Shown: positions 24,500-34,340, numbered from the stretch's first letter. The stretch: 64,000 nucleotides of DNA from Cronobacter sakazakii (GCF_000982825.1 NZ_CP011047.1:3844001-3908000), one strand, 5' to 3'. Numbers and translations are program-made. The notes: generated by a model not told the origin, from the letters alone.

Positions 24500-27400
24500 T
24501 TACTCAAACGGCGGCGGCGCCAGCACTTCGCGGTTGCCGTTATGGCCCTGCTCGCTGACGATGCCCTGCATTTCCATCTGTTCGATAATGCGTGCCGCGC
24601 GGTTGTAGCCGATGCGGAACTGACGCTGTACGCCGGAAATCGACGCTTTACGTTTTTCCACCACAAACGACACGGCCTGATCGAACAGCGGATCCAGCTC
24701 TTCGCCGCCGTCGAAGCCGCCGCCACCGCCCTCGCTTTCGCTATCGGAAGTGATGCCGTCGACATACTGCGGACGCCCGCGCGCTTTCCAGTCCTGCACG
24801 ACGGCATGGACTTCTTCATCACGCACAAAGGCTCCGTGAACGCGAACCGGCATGGAGGAGTTCGGGCCGGAGTAGAGCATATCCCCCATCCCCAACAGCG
24901 ATTCCGCGCCACCCTGATCGAGAATGGTGCGGGAGTCGATTTTGCTGGACACGGTAAATGCGATACGCGTCGGAATGTTGGCTTTAATCAGACCGGTGAT
25001 GACATCCACGGAAGGACGCTGCGTCGCCAGCACCAGGTGGATACCCGCCGCACGCGCCTTCTGCGCGAGACGCGCAATCAGCTCTTCGACTTTTTTACCG
25101 ACCGTCATCATCAGATCGGCAAACTCATCCACCAGCACCACGATATACGGCAGTTTTTCCAGCACCGGATGGGTTGCATCCATGCTGTCACCTGGTTTCC
25201 AGTACGGATCCGGGATCGGGCGGCCCATGCGTTTCGCTTCGGCGATCTTCTCGTTATAACCGGCAAGGTTACGCACGCCGAGCGCCGACATGAGCTTGTA
25301 ACGGCGCTCCATTTCATTCACGCTCCAGCGCAGCGCGTTGGCGGCGTCTTTCATGTCGGTGACCACTTCGGTCAGAAGATGTGGAATGCCTTCATAGACA
25401 GAAAGTTCCAGCATTTTCGGGTCGATCATAATAAAGCGCACATCTTCCGGCGTCGCTTTATAGAGCATGCTCAGGATCATGGCGTTAACGCCCACCGACT
25501 TACCGGAACCGGTAGTACCCGCCACCAGCAGGTGCGGCATTTTCGCAAGATCGGCCACGACCGGTTCACCAGCGATATCTTTCCCCAGCACCACGCTCAG
25601 CGGTGAAGGGTTCTCGCGGAATTTCGCGCAGTCCAGCACTTCGCGCAGGTAGACGGTCTGACGTTTTTTGTTTGGCAGCTCAAGGCCGACATACGGCTTA
25701 CCGGGGATCACTTCCACCACGCGCACCGCAACGGTGGAGAGCGAACGCGCCAGGTCGCGCGACAGGTTAGAAATACGCGCAGCCTTAACGCCCGGTGCCA
25801 GATTCAGCTCGAAGCGGGTAATAACCGGGCCTGGCGAGTAGTTCACCACATCCGCTTTAATGCGGAAATCGGCGAGACGCGCCTCCACCAGACGCGCCAT
25901 TTGCTCCAGAGCAAAGGTATCCACCGGCTCCACTTCCGCTGGCGGTGACGTAAGCAGATCCAGCGACGGCAACGGCGTAGACGGCTTATGCTTCGGCAGC
26001 TCTTCGCCATTACGCATCAGCAGCGGATGGAGCAGGCTGTCACGTGGTGATGATGCCGGTGCCGCTGGCTGTTGAGGCTGCACAGGCGCAACCGCAGGCT
26101 GAGCCTGATAGCCCTGAGCGGGCGCGGAAGGCGCCTGATAACCCTGAGTCGGTACCACAGACTGCGGTTGCATCTGAGGCTGATGCGTGGCAGCAGGTTG
26201 GGCATAGCCCTGCGGTGCCTGAGGCTGCGGCACATAACCTTGCGGCTGCACGTAGCTTTGCGCGGGCGCTGCGGGCTGCGCAACGTGCGTATGCGGCTGT
26301 TGCGGCTGCTGATAATGTTGCTGCGGTTGATGTGCAGGGCGATACGGCTCAGGCTCGACAGGCTCTGGCATAAACAGCGGCTCGCTCGGGCCGTCATTAA
26401 CCAGTGCTTTCATCGGCGAAAGCGCAATGTCATCAGGCATAAACGGCGCAGCGCCAGACGGTTGCGGCGCAGAATAGCGCTGCTGCTGAGACGCGGCAAA
26501 CTGACGTGCCAGCTCAGCCTGTTCAGCGGCGTCTTCCTCTTCCGGGCTCATCTCTGCCTGATACGTTTCGCCGTAACGCTGCTGCTGGGACGCGGCAAAC
26601 TGGCGCGCCAGCTCGTCCTGATACATCGCATCGGCTTCTTCTTCAGAAACGCCCTGCTGCTGTTGCGCCATACGACGCTCCGCTTCTTCACGGGCGCGCT
26701 CTTCGGCCATTCGCTGGGAAGGCAGTTTGATGCCATAAGAGGCAAGCTCACGACGCGTCGGCACACGAACGCGATTCGGGCGCGGCAGCTGCGGGCCAAT
26801 GCCCTCTTTCACCTGCGGACGCGGTGCTTCGCTGGCCGCCGGGGTAAAGGCGAGGCCGGCGGTTTGCGCTGCTGCAGACGTTGCCTGCGATGCAGCCTGA
26901 GCAGCCGCCGCAGCGACAGTCGCCTGTGCGGCTACGTTCAGGCCAGACGCGGCGGTACCAGCGGTATCAGAAACCGATGCTGAAGGCGCGGCAGGCGCGG
27001 GGTCTGGTGCGCGGACTGGCTCTGGTTTACGGGTAAGCTCTTCCGGCTCAGGAATCGGCTGATACCACGCGGCCAGTTGTTCGCGTTCGCGAGCGCGCTG
27101 GGCTTCCACTTCTTCGAAATGATACAGCGGCGGACGCGCGGGTTTAACCTCTTCCGGCGGTGCAACGGGCTCTGGCTCGTGCACCGGCGCAGTTTCATGA
27201 GCCGGGGCATACGGTTCTGGCGCAGCGTAAGGCGTTTGCGGTGCAGGATTATAAGGTTCGGAGACCGGCGCATACGGTTCTGGCGCAGAGGTATGCGACT
27301 CTGGCGCGTACTGACCACCCTGCGGCTGCGCATACGGATCGTGCACTGGATGCTGATATACCTGCGTAGGAGAGGGCTGCGCCTGATACGGCTGCGGCTG

Positions 27401-28672
27401 ATGAGGCTGTTGCGCAGGTTGATAAGCAGGCGTTACCGGCGCGCTGTGCTGCGCGGGTTGCCAGTACTCTTCTTCCTGTACTGGGGGTTGTGCGGCAGGT
27501 GGCTGTGACGGCGCATAGTAATCCGGCTCCGGGGCAATCCCCGGATGCGATTGCGGCGCAGAAGGCGCGGAATGCCATTCAATTTCAGGCGCGACGTCCG
27601 GTGCCTGAACGCTTACCGCTTCAGACGGCATTGCCGTTTGCGCAGATGCCCAGACCGGCGCGACCGGCGTAGCAGCCGCGGCAACGGCGGCCGGGTCGGC
27701 AATCGAATGACCATTCAGCAGCGGGTCGTTTTCATCATAAAACGCGTCCGGTTCAGTGACTTTATGGCCGGAAAACAGCACATCGTCGGCATCAGCCGGC
27801 GTGCCGCGCACACTGTATTGCACCTCGTCGGCGTCATCCATCCGCTTGCCCGAAAAGAGCGCGGCGTCGGTTTTACGGGCGACAGGGTTGCTGAATTTGT
27901 CCGCCAGCCGTTGACGGCGGGCTAAAGCGCCACGAAGAATACGCGCGCGACGGGATTCTCCTTTCGCTGGCTTCAGCTCACGCTCATCCTCTTCATATTC
28001 GTCGTGCTCTTCATCGTCTTCGTAATCGTCTTCATCCTGCCAGGTGTCGTCACGGCGGGTACGGTTGCTGGCGAACGTCAGTACGGTAAGCACCGCGCTA
28101 CCGATTTTCTCTGCGATGCTGACCCAGGACCAGCCGGTAAAGAGCGTCAGCCCTGCCGCCCAGACGCAGAGCAGCGCGATGGTGCCGCCGCTGCTGTTGA
28201 GCATCGGCTGAAGCGCGGTACTGAGCAGGCTGCCAATCACGCCGCCAGAGGCGAAATACCAGATATCGTCGGCGTTAATCGCCGCCAGTCCGCAGGAAGT
28301 CAGGATGAGCGCCAGTACGCCTATCAAGCGCAGCGCCACGGCGAAATAGTCGATGTAATCTTCGTTGCCGCGCTGACGCCAGGCAAACCAGCAGCCGCCC
28401 ACCATGATCACAGGAATGGTGTAAGCCATCACGCCGAAAATAAAGAACAGCGTGTCCGCAAGCCACGCGCCAGGCGCGCCGCCCAGATTATGGATAGGCT
28501 CATGCCAGGCCGTTTGTGACCAGCTCGGATCGGAAGGATTAAAGCTTAACAGGGCGGCCATCAGCCAGACGGCAAACAGCACTACAAGGATCAGCAGCGC
28601 CTCGAGCAGTCGTCGCCCGCTGCTTAATTTAGTGAGTGTGACTTCTTTGTCTTCGGTGTATTCCTGGCTCAA
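24500..28672 (-). CDS. ftsK: DNA translocase FtsK
   Basis: The 1390-residue septal DNA pump is about 60 residues longer than E. coli FtsK (1329). Four membrane helices lie in residues ~20-200. A long linker of very low complexity, rich in Pro, Gln, Ala and Tyr, covers about 210-910 and includes two near-identical ELARQFAASQQQRY-type blocks. The RecA-like motor follows, with Walker A GTTGSGKSVGVN near residue 1050 and Walker B YIVVLVDEFADLM. The winged-helix gamma domain that reads KOPS sites and activates XerCD is at the end (SGVQRQFRIGYNRAARIIEQ). The start is TTG (28670-28672), preceded by GGAGAG, as in E. coli. lrp is upstream, lolA downstream. Confidence 0.97.
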   Translation of the reverse strand: MSQEYTEDKEVTLTKLSSGRRLLEALLILVVLFAVWLMAALLSFNPSDPSWSQTAWHEPIHNLGGAPGAWLADTLFFIFGVMAYTIPVIMVGGCWFAWRQRGNEDYIDYFAVALRLIGVLALILTSCGLAAINADDIWYFASGGVIGSLLSTALQPMLNSSGGTIALLCVWAAGLTLFTGWSWVSIAEKIGSAVLTVLTFASNRTRRDDTWQDEDDYEDDEEHDEYEEDERELKPAKGESRRARILRGALARRQRLADKFSNPVARKTDAALFSGKRMDDADEVQYSVRGTPADADDVLFSGHKVTEPDAFYDENDPLLNGHSIADPAAVAAAATPVAPVWASAQTAMPSEAVSVQAPDVAPEIEWHSAPSAPQSHPGIAPEPDYYAPSQPPAAQPPVQEEEYWQPAQHSAPVTPAYQPAQQPHQPQPYQAQPSPTQVYQHPVHDPYAQPQGGQYAPESHTSAPEPYAPVSEPYNPAPQTPYAAPEPYAPAHETAPVHEPEPVAPPEEVKPARPPLYHFEEVEAQRAREREQLAAWYQPIPEPEELTRKPEPVRAPDPAPAAPSASVSDTAGTAASGLNVAAQATVAAAAAQAASQATSAAAQTAGLAFTPAASEAPRPQVKEGIGPQLPRPNRVRVPTRRELASYGIKLPSQRMAEERAREEAERRMAQQQQGVSEEEADAMYQDELARQFAASQQQRYGETYQAEMSPEEEDAAEQAELARQFAASQQQRYSAPQPSGAAPFMPDDIALSPMKALVNDGPSEPLFMPEPVEPEPYRPAHQPQQHYQQPQQPHTHVAQPAAPAQSYVQPQGYVPQPQAPQGYAQPAATHQPQMQPQSVVPTQGYQAPSAPAQGYQAQPAVAPVQPQQPAAPASSPRDSLLHPLLMRNGEELPKHKPSTPLPSLDLLTSPPAEVEPVDTFALEQMARLVEARLADFRIKADVVNYSPGPVITRFELNLAPGVKAARISNLSRDLARSLSTVAVRVVEVIPGKPYVGLELPNKKRQTVYLREVLDCAKFRENPSPLSVVLGKDIAGEPVVADLAKMPHLLVAGTTGSGKSVGVNAMILSMLYKATPEDVRFIMIDPKMLELSVYEGIPHLLTEVVTDMKDAANALRWSVNEMERRYKLMSALGVRNLAGYNEKIAEAKRMGRPIPDPYWKPGDSMDATHPVLEKLPYIVVLVDEFADLMMTVGKKVEELIARLAQKARAAGIHLVLATQRPSVDVITGLIKANIPTRIAFTVSSKIDSRTILDQGGAESLLGMGDMLYSGPNSSMPVRVHGAFVRDEEVHAVVQDWKARGRPQYVDGITSDSESEGGGGGFDGGEELDPLFDQAVSFVVEKRKASISGVQRQFRIGYNRAARIIEQMEMQGIVSEQGHNGNREVLAPPPFE

Positions 28673-28695
28673 GACAGGCTCTCCAGGTCCATGAG

Positions 28696-28735
28696 GTAAA
28701 ACGGACAGCAGTGGCGAGAAACCCCGCCACTGCTG
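28696..28735 (-). terminator. Stem-loop terminator after lrp
   Basis: CAGCAGTGGCG (28706-28716) and CGCCACTGCTG (28725-28735) form an eleven-base perfect stem with an eight-base loop. On the minus strand TCCGTTTTACC follows, giving a short T run. Confidence 0.65.
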
Positions 28736-28791
28736 CTGTATGGATTAACAGGAGTGTAATCAAACTACGCCCGGTTTGCACCTGTTCTGTG

Positions 28792-29286
28792 TTAGCGGGT
28801 TTTAATGACCAGACGATTACTCTGCTTCACTTCTTCCATGACGACGTAAGTACGGGTGTCGTTCACGCCCGGCAGACGTAGCAGGGTCTCGCCCAACAGC
28901 TTACGGTACGCGGACATATCCGGCACACGGGTTTTCAACAGGTAGTCGAAATCGCCCGAAACCAGATGGCACTCCTGGATTTCTTCCAGCTTTTGTACAG
29001 CAGCATTGAACTGCTCAAACACATCCGGCGCGCCACGATTCAGAGTAATCTCAACAAATACCAGAAGTGAGGCATCCAGATAATGCGGGTTCAGCAGAGC
29101 CGTATAGCCCTGAATAAAACCCTGTCGTTCCAGGCGACGAACGCGCTCTAAGCACGGCGTCGGTGAAAGACCCACTCTTTTTGAAAGCTCGACGTTAGAA
29201 ATGCGCCCATCCTTTTGCAGCTCATTAAGAATGTTACGATCGATACGGTCGAGATCTTTGCCAGGGCGCTTCTTGCTATCTACCAT
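28792..29286 (-). CDS. lrp: Leucine-responsive regulatory protein
   Basis: The 164-residue global regulator of amino-acid metabolism, pili and transport has exactly the E. coli length. The N-terminal helix-turn-helix spans about residues 15-60 (NILNELQKDGRISNVELSKR, SPTPCLERVRRLE) and the C-terminal RAM domain senses leucine and forms octamers/hexadecamers. The start MVDSKKRPGKDLDR at 29284-29286 is the conserved one; the frame stays open 30 codons upstream through the leader. It is transcribed away from trxB with a long shared intergenic region, and Lrp autoregulation is established in E. coli. Confidence 0.99.
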   Translation of the reverse strand: MVDSKKRPGKDLDRIDRNILNELQKDGRISNVELSKRVGLSPTPCLERVRRLERQGFIQGYTALLNPHYLDASLLVFVEITLNRGAPDVFEQFNAAVQKLEEIQECHLVSGDFDYLLKTRVPDMSAYRKLLGETLLRLPGVNDTRTYVVMEEVKQSNRLVIKTR

Positions 29287-29755
29287 TATTATTGTCTCTC
29301 TGTATTCCTTCCCTACACCTGCCATTACCCGTTGCACTTCACTGTTCAGGGCGTCAGTTAGAAGACCGTTGCCCACTGGCAGCTATCGACATTACGTATG
29401 GCGTCTGTCCACGCCATGCGTGAATTTCAATAGCCCGGAAATTGGCACAAGCTTGCGCCAGAATGCGCGGCAACCAAAGCCAACCCTTTTTTCTTCCTCG
29501 AATGTTTTCGCAAAAGCGCAGGGGATTGTCAAAGCAAAACATCGATTTTTAGTAGAACGTGCCAGAGACTGGTTGCGAGCGGCGATTATTCCTCATTTTA
29601 CTGCCTTATATGCCGCGCTTTTTAATCAGTAAAAATAATGACGCTATCGGCCGCAGCTATTGCATGAATCGTTAACAAAATTGCCACACTCTTTTTTTAG
29701 CCCCGTAAATTCCCTACAATCCAGCCCATTGTCTGCCAACAACAATGAGGATCTC
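29287..29755. other. 469-base divergent control region of lrp and trxB
   Basis: No gene is supported. The left part is the lrp leader on the minus strand, with a strong hairpin at 29394-29421. The right part (29590-29755) is AT-rich and holds a candidate trxB -10, TACAAT at 29715-29720, with only a T-run for a -35. The E. coli lrp mRNA also has a leader of more than 250 bases. Confidence 0.6.
29394..29421 (-). repeat. Hairpin in the lrp leader
   Basis: ACGTATGGCGT and ACGCCATGCGT pair over eleven bases with one G-T pair and a six-base loop (CTGTCC). It lies 108-135 bases upstream of the lrp ATG. No T run follows on the lrp strand, so it is not a simple terminator. Confidence 0.5.
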
Positions 29756-30724
29756 ATGGGCACGGCTAAACACAGTAAGCTGTTAATTCTTGGCTCCGGC
29801 CCGGCGGGATACACCGCTGCGGTCTACGCGGCGCGCGCCAACCTGAAGCCGGTTCTGATTACCGGGATGGAAAAAGGCGGTCAGTTGACCACCACCACTG
29901 AAGTGGAAAACTGGCCGGGCGACCCGCACGATCTGACCGGTCCGCTGTTGATGGAACGCATGCACGAGCATGCCGCGAAGTTTGAAACAGAAATCCTGTT
30001 CGACCATATCAATAAGGTCGATCTGCAAAATCGTCCGTTCCGTCTTATCGGCGACAGCGGCGAATACACCTGTGACGCGCTTATCATCGCCACCGGCGCC
30101 TCCGCGCGTTATCTGGGCCTGCCGTCTGAAGAAGCTTACAAAGGCCGCGGCGTCTCCGCCTGCGCCACCTGTGACGGGTTCTTCTACCGCAACCAGAAAG
30201 TCGCGGTTATCGGCGGCGGCAACACTGCGGTTGAAGAAGCGCTGTATCTGGCGAATATCGCCTCTGAAGTACACCTGATCCACCGCCGCGATACTTTCCG
30301 CGCCGAGAAAATCCTGGTGAAACGTCTGATGGATAAAGTGGAAAGCGGCAACATCATGCTGCACACCCACCGCACGCTGGAAGAAGTGACCGGCGACCAG
30401 ATGGGCGTCAGCGGTCTGCGTCTGCGCGACACCGTGAACCCGGAAAACGTCGAGACGCTGGATGTCGCAGGCCTGTTCGTCGCGATCGGCCACAGCCCGA
30501 ACACCGCGATTTTTGAAGGCCAGCTGGAGCTTGAGAACGGCTACATCAAAGTGCAATCCGGTATTCACGGTAACGCAACCCAGACCAGCATTCCGGGCGT
30601 CTTCGCCGCAGGCGATGTGATGGATCATATTTACCGTCAAGCGATCACCTCCGCCGGCACCGGCTGTATGGCCGCGCTGGATGCCGAACGCTATCTTGAC
30701 GGTCTTGCTGAAAAGCAGAGCTAA
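29756..30724 (+). CDS. trxB: Thioredoxin reductase
   Basis: The 322-residue FAD/NADPH enzyme reduces thioredoxin in the cytoplasm. The FAD-binding GSGPAGYTAA is at residues 14-23, the redox-active CATC is in SACATCDGFF near residues 136-139, the NADPH-binding GGGNTA is near residue 155 and the second FAD motif is GVFAAGDVMD near the end. The ATG at 29756 follows ACAATGAGGATCTC; 32 in-frame codons upstream cover the promoter and were left out. A terminator follows, then cydD in the same direction, an arrangement also seen in E. coli. Confidence 0.99.
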   Translation: MGTAKHSKLLILGSGPAGYTAAVYAARANLKPVLITGMEKGGQLTTTTEVENWPGDPHDLTGPLLMERMHEHAAKFETEILFDHINKVDLQNRPFRLIGDSGEYTCDALIIATGASARYLGLPSEEAYKGRGVSACATCDGFFYRNQKVAVIGGGNTAVEEALYLANIASEVHLIHRRDTFRAEKILVKRLMDKVESGNIMLHTHRTLEEVTGDQMGVSGLRLRDTVNPENVETLDVAGLFVAIGHSPNTAIFEGQLELENGYIKVQSGIHGNATQTSIPGVFAAGDVMDHIYRQAITSAGTGCMAALDAERYLDGLAEKQS

Positions 30725-30738
30725 TTCCGCACGTTAAA

Positions 30739-30768
30739 CAAGGCGACGAATCAGTCGCCTTTCTTTTA
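30739..30768 (+). terminator. Rho-independent terminator after trxB
   Basis: AAGGCGAC and GTCGCCTT form an eight-base stem with a six-base loop, followed by TCTTTT. Confidence 0.8.
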
Positions 30769-30839
30769 TCCCCGTTGTAACATTGCCTGCTATCTCGCCT
30801 TGCGGCGAGCACTCTGGATTTTACTGCTCAGTGCATGCA

Positions 30840-32606
30840 ATGAATAAAACCCGTCAACAAGAACTGACCCGCTGGCTTAAACAGCAAAGTGTTATCTCCC
30901 GCCGCTGGCTCAGCCTGTCGCGCCTGCTTGGCGTGGTGAGCGGTTTGCTTATCGTCGCGCAGGCTTGGCTGCTGGCCGATCTCCTTAACGATCTGATAAT
31001 CAAAGGCATCCCGCGCGAGGCGCTGCTGCTGCCGTTTGTGCTGTTGATTTTGGTCTTCGTATTACGGGCCTGGGTGGTGTGGCTGCGCGAAAAAGTTGGG
31101 TTTCACGCCGGGCAACATATCCGCGCCCGCATTCGCCAGCAGGTGATGAACCGCCTTCAGGAGGCAGGGCCTGCCTGGATCCAGGGGAAACCCGCCGGTA
31201 GCTGGGCGACGCTTATCCTTGAGCAGATTGACGATATGCACGATTTTTACGCCCGCTACCTGCCGCAAATGGCGCTGGCGGCGAGCGTGCCGCTGCTGAT
31301 TGTGCTGGCTATTTTCCCTTACAACTGGGCGGCGGCGCTGATCCTGCTTGGCACCGCGCCGCTGATCCCGCTGTTTATGGCGATGGTCGGCATGGGTGCC
31401 GCCGATGCCAACCGGCGCAATTTCCAGGCGCTGGCGCGCCTGAGCGGCAACTTCCTTGACCGCCTGCGCGGTATGGAAACCCTGCGTCTTTTCAACCGCG
31501 GCGCAGCGGAAACGCACAACATTCAGGCCGCCTCGCAGGATTTCCGCCAGCGCACCATGGAAGTATTGCGCCTCGCGTTCCTCTCCTCCGGCGTGCTGGA
31601 GTTTTTCACCTCGCTTTCCATTGCACTGGTGGCGGTCTATTTCGGCTTCTCTTATCTGGGCGAGCTGAATTTCGGCCATTACGGCACCGGCGTGACGCTG
31701 TTCGCCGGTTTCCTGGCGCTGATTCTGGCACCGGAATTTTTCCAGCCGCTGCGCGATCTCGGCACCTTTTATCATGCCAAAGCGCAGGCTGTCGGCGCGG
31801 CGGATAGCCTGAAAACGTTCCTTGAAACCCCGATTCAGCATGCTGAGAAAGGCACACTGGAGCTTCCCGGCTGCGAGCCGATTTCGCTTGAGGCACAGGG
31901 CCTGACCATTCTTTCGCCGCAAGGGAAACGTCTCGCCGGGCCGCTGAATTTCACGCTGCCCGCGGGCAAACGCGTGGCGCTGGTGGGGCAAAGCGGCGCG
32001 GGGAAAAGCTCGCTTTTAAACCTGCTGGCCGGGTTTCTGCCCTATGAAGGCTCGCTGCGCGTTAACGGTGTTGAACTGCGAGAGCTGGAGCCGGAAAGCT
32101 GGCGGCGTCAGTTGAGCTGGGTGGGACAAAACCCGCAGCTGCCTGCCGGAACGCTTAAAGAAAATGTTTTACTGGCCGATCCCGAGGCGAGCGACGCGCA
32201 GCTCCATGCGGCGCTGGATAAAGCCTGGGTGAGCGAATTCTTACCGCTACTGGCGCAGGGCGTTGACACGCCGATTGGCGATCAGTCCTCCGGCCTCTCT
32301 GTGGGCCAGGCGCAGCGCGTGGCGGTTGCCCGTGCGCTGTTAACGCCGTGCCGTTTGCTGCTGCTGGATGAGCCTTCCGCAAGCCTTGATGCCGGTAGCG
32401 AGCGCCGCGTGATGCAGGCGCTGGAGACCGCGTCGCTGGCGCAGACCACGCTTATGGTCACACACCAGATTGATGATATCGCCGCCTGGGATGAAGTCTG
32501 GGTAATGCGCGACGGGCGCATCGTGGAGCGCGGCGACGTCGCCACGCTCAGCGAGGCCGATGGCTATTTCGCGGCGCTGCTGGCGCATCGTCAGGAGGAG
32601 ATTTAA
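30840..32606 (+). CDS. cydD: Glutathione/cysteine ABC exporter subunit CydD
   Basis: The 588-residue ABC half-transporter equals E. coli CydD in length. With CydC it forms the heterodimer needed to assemble cytochrome bd and periplasmic c-type cytochromes, moving reduced thiols or, by recent work, heme. Six membrane helices cover ~25-310. The nucleotide domain has Walker A GQSGAGKSS, a variant signature LSVGQAQRVAVARALL and Walker B LLLLDEPSASLD. The ATG at 30840 begins MNKTRQQELTRWLKQQ; an in-frame extension of 19 codons is not conserved. The stop codon directly abuts the cydC ATG, so the two are tightly coupled. Confidence 0.97.
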   Translation: MNKTRQQELTRWLKQQSVISRRWLSLSRLLGVVSGLLIVAQAWLLADLLNDLIIKGIPREALLLPFVLLILVFVLRAWVVWLREKVGFHAGQHIRARIRQQVMNRLQEAGPAWIQGKPAGSWATLILEQIDDMHDFYARYLPQMALAASVPLLIVLAIFPYNWAAALILLGTAPLIPLFMAMVGMGAADANRRNFQALARLSGNFLDRLRGMETLRLFNRGAAETHNIQAASQDFRQRTMEVLRLAFLSSGVLEFFTSLSIALVAVYFGFSYLGELNFGHYGTGVTLFAGFLALILAPEFFQPLRDLGTFYHAKAQAVGAADSLKTFLETPIQHAEKGTLELPGCEPISLEAQGLTILSPQGKRLAGPLNFTLPAGKRVALVGQSGAGKSSLLNLLAGFLPYEGSLRVNGVELRELEPESWRRQLSWVGQNPQLPAGTLKENVLLADPEASDAQLHAALDKAWVSEFLPLLAQGVDTPIGDQSSGLSVGQAQRVAVARALLTPCRLLLLDEPSASLDAGSERRVMQALETASLAQTTLMVTHQIDDIAAWDEVWVMRDGRIVERGDVATLSEADGYFAALLAHRQEEI

Positions 32607-34340
32607 ATGCGCGCGTTACTTCCCTATCTGGCGCTCTACAAACGCCATAAATGGCTGCTGTCGCTCGGCGTCGTGCTGGCTATCGTGACGCTGCTCGCCA
32701 GCATCGGCCTGCTGACACTCTCCGGCTGGTTCCTCTCCGCCTCTGCGGTCGTAGGCATGGCTGGCCTGTACAGCTTTAACTATATGCTGCCTGCCGCTGG
32801 CGTGCGCGGAGCGGCGATTATCCGCACCGCCGGGCGTTATTTCGAGCGTCTGGTGAGCCACGAAGGCACGTTCCGCGTGCTGGAGCACTTACGCGTCTAT
32901 ACCTTCAGCCGCCTGCTGCCGCTTTCTCCGTCCGGGCTCGCGCGTTTTCGTCAGGGCGAACTGTTGAATCGTCTGGTGGCGGATGTCGATACGCTGGATC
33001 ACCTCTATTTGCGCGTGATTTCACCGCTCATCGGCGCGCTTGCGGTTATCGCGGTCGTGACGCTTGGCTTAAGCCTGTTGGATGTGACGCTGGCGCTGAC
33101 GCTCGGCGGGATCATGCTAGCGACGCTGCTGCTGCTCCCACCCCTCTTCTATCGTGCCGGTCGACCGGTGGGCGAAGCGCTGACGATGCTTCGCGCCAGC
33201 TATCGCCAGCAGCTGACCGGCTGGTTGCAGGGTCAGGCGGAACTGTCGATTTTCGGCGCGGCCGGGCGTTATCGCGAACAGCTGGATACAACCGAACAAG
33301 TCTGGCACGAGGCGCAGCGCCGCCAGGCCGGGCTGACAGCGCTTTCGCAGGCGATGATGACGCTGATTAGCGGCATGACGGTCGTACTGATCCTCTGGAT
33401 GGCCGCAGGCGGCGTTGGTGGCAATAGCACGCCGGGTTCGCTTATCGCGCTGTTTGTCTTCTGCGCGCTGGCCGCCTTTGAAGCGCTCGCGCCAGTCGGC
33501 GGCGCGTTCCAGCATCTTGGTCAGGTTATCGCCTCCGCGCGTCGCGTGAGCGACGTCATTGATCAGCCTGCTGACATCACCTTTGCAGAGTCGGGCAAAG
33601 ATGCGCCGCGTGAGGCCTCGCTGTCGCTGCGTAACGTGAGCTTCAGTTACCCGGGCCAGCCGCAGCCTGCGCTGCGCGATATTACGCTTGACGTCGCACC
33701 GGGCGAGCATATCGCGATTCTCGGGCGCACCGGCTGTGGTAAATCGACGCTGTTACAGCTTATTACCCGCGCCTGGGACCCGACTTCCGGCGACGTGATG
33801 CTTGATGGCGTCTCCATCACCGGTTACCGCGAAGCCGCGCTGCGCGCCACCATGAGCGTCGTACCGCAGCGCGTGCATCTCTTTAGCGCCACGCTTCGCG
33901 ACAACCTCCTCCTCGCCGCACCGCAGGCCGATGACGCCGCACTCGGCGCAGTACTCGCTCGCGTGGGGCTTGAAAAACTGCTGGACGATGAAGGACTAAA
34001 CGCCTGGCTTGGCGAAGGCGGACGCCAGCTCTCCGGCGGTGAGCTGCGCCGTCTCGGCATCGCCCGCGCGTTGCTGCACAACGCGCCGATGCTTTTGCTG
34101 GATGAACCGACGGAAGGGCTGGATGCCGAAACCGAGCGTCAGATACTCGCTCTGGTAAAAGAAGTCGCCGTACAAAAAACGCTGCTGATGGTGACCCATC
34201 GTCTGCAAGGGCTGACGGCGTTCGATCGCATCATTGTCATGGACAACGGGCAGATTACTGAGCAAGGTAGTCACAAGGAATTACTGGCGCAGCAGGGACG
34301 TTATTATCAGTTTCGCGCGCGTTCAGTACACTATCATTGA
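32607..34340 (+). CDS. cydC: Glutathione/cysteine ABC exporter subunit CydC
   Basis: The 577-residue partner of CydD (E. coli 573). Transmembrane helices fill the first ~310 residues. The nucleotide-binding domain has Walker A GRTGCGKSTLLQL, signature LSGGELRRLGIARALL and Walker B MLLLDEPTEGLD. The start codon follows the cydD stop with no gap (TAAATG). Loss of either gene in E. coli abolishes cytochrome bd assembly. aat follows after 37 bases in the same direction. Confidence 0.97.
   Translation: MRALLPYLALYKRHKWLLSLGVVLAIVTLLASIGLLTLSGWFLSASAVVGMAGLYSFNYMLPAAGVRGAAIIRTAGRYFERLVSHEGTFRVLEHLRVYTFSRLLPLSPSGLARFRQGELLNRLVADVDTLDHLYLRVISPLIGALAVIAVVTLGLSLLDVTLALTLGGIMLATLLLLPPLFYRAGRPVGEALTMLRASYRQQLTGWLQGQAELSIFGAAGRYREQLDTTEQVWHEAQRRQAGLTALSQAMMTLISGMTVVLILWMAAGGVGGNSTPGSLIALFVFCALAAFEALAPVGGAFQHLGQVIASARRVSDVIDQPADITFAESGKDAPREASLSLRNVSFSYPGQPQPALRDITLDVAPGEHIAILGRTGCGKSTLLQLITRAWDPTSGDVMLDGVSITGYREAALRATMSVVPQRVHLFSATLRDNLLLAAPQADDAALGAVLARVGLEKLLDDEGLNAWLGEGGRQLSGGELRRLGIARALLHNAPMLLLDEPTEGLDAETERQILALVKEVAVQKTLLMVTHRLQGLTAFDRIIVMDNGQITEQGSHKELLAQQGRYYQFRARSVHYH

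Noticed and set aside
24440..25606. A 388-codon open frame opposite the ftsK motor region
   Set aside because: It overlaps the conserved FtsK ATPase completely; His/Arg-rich composition is typical of antisense frames in GC-rich genes.
26072..26983. Arg/Leu-rich open frame opposite the ftsK linker
   Set aside because: It mirrors the repetitive Pro/Gln codons of the FtsK linker and has no independent signals.
29660..29755. A 32-codon extension of trxB
   Set aside because: It covers the candidate trxB -10 and is not conserved in thioredoxin reductases.
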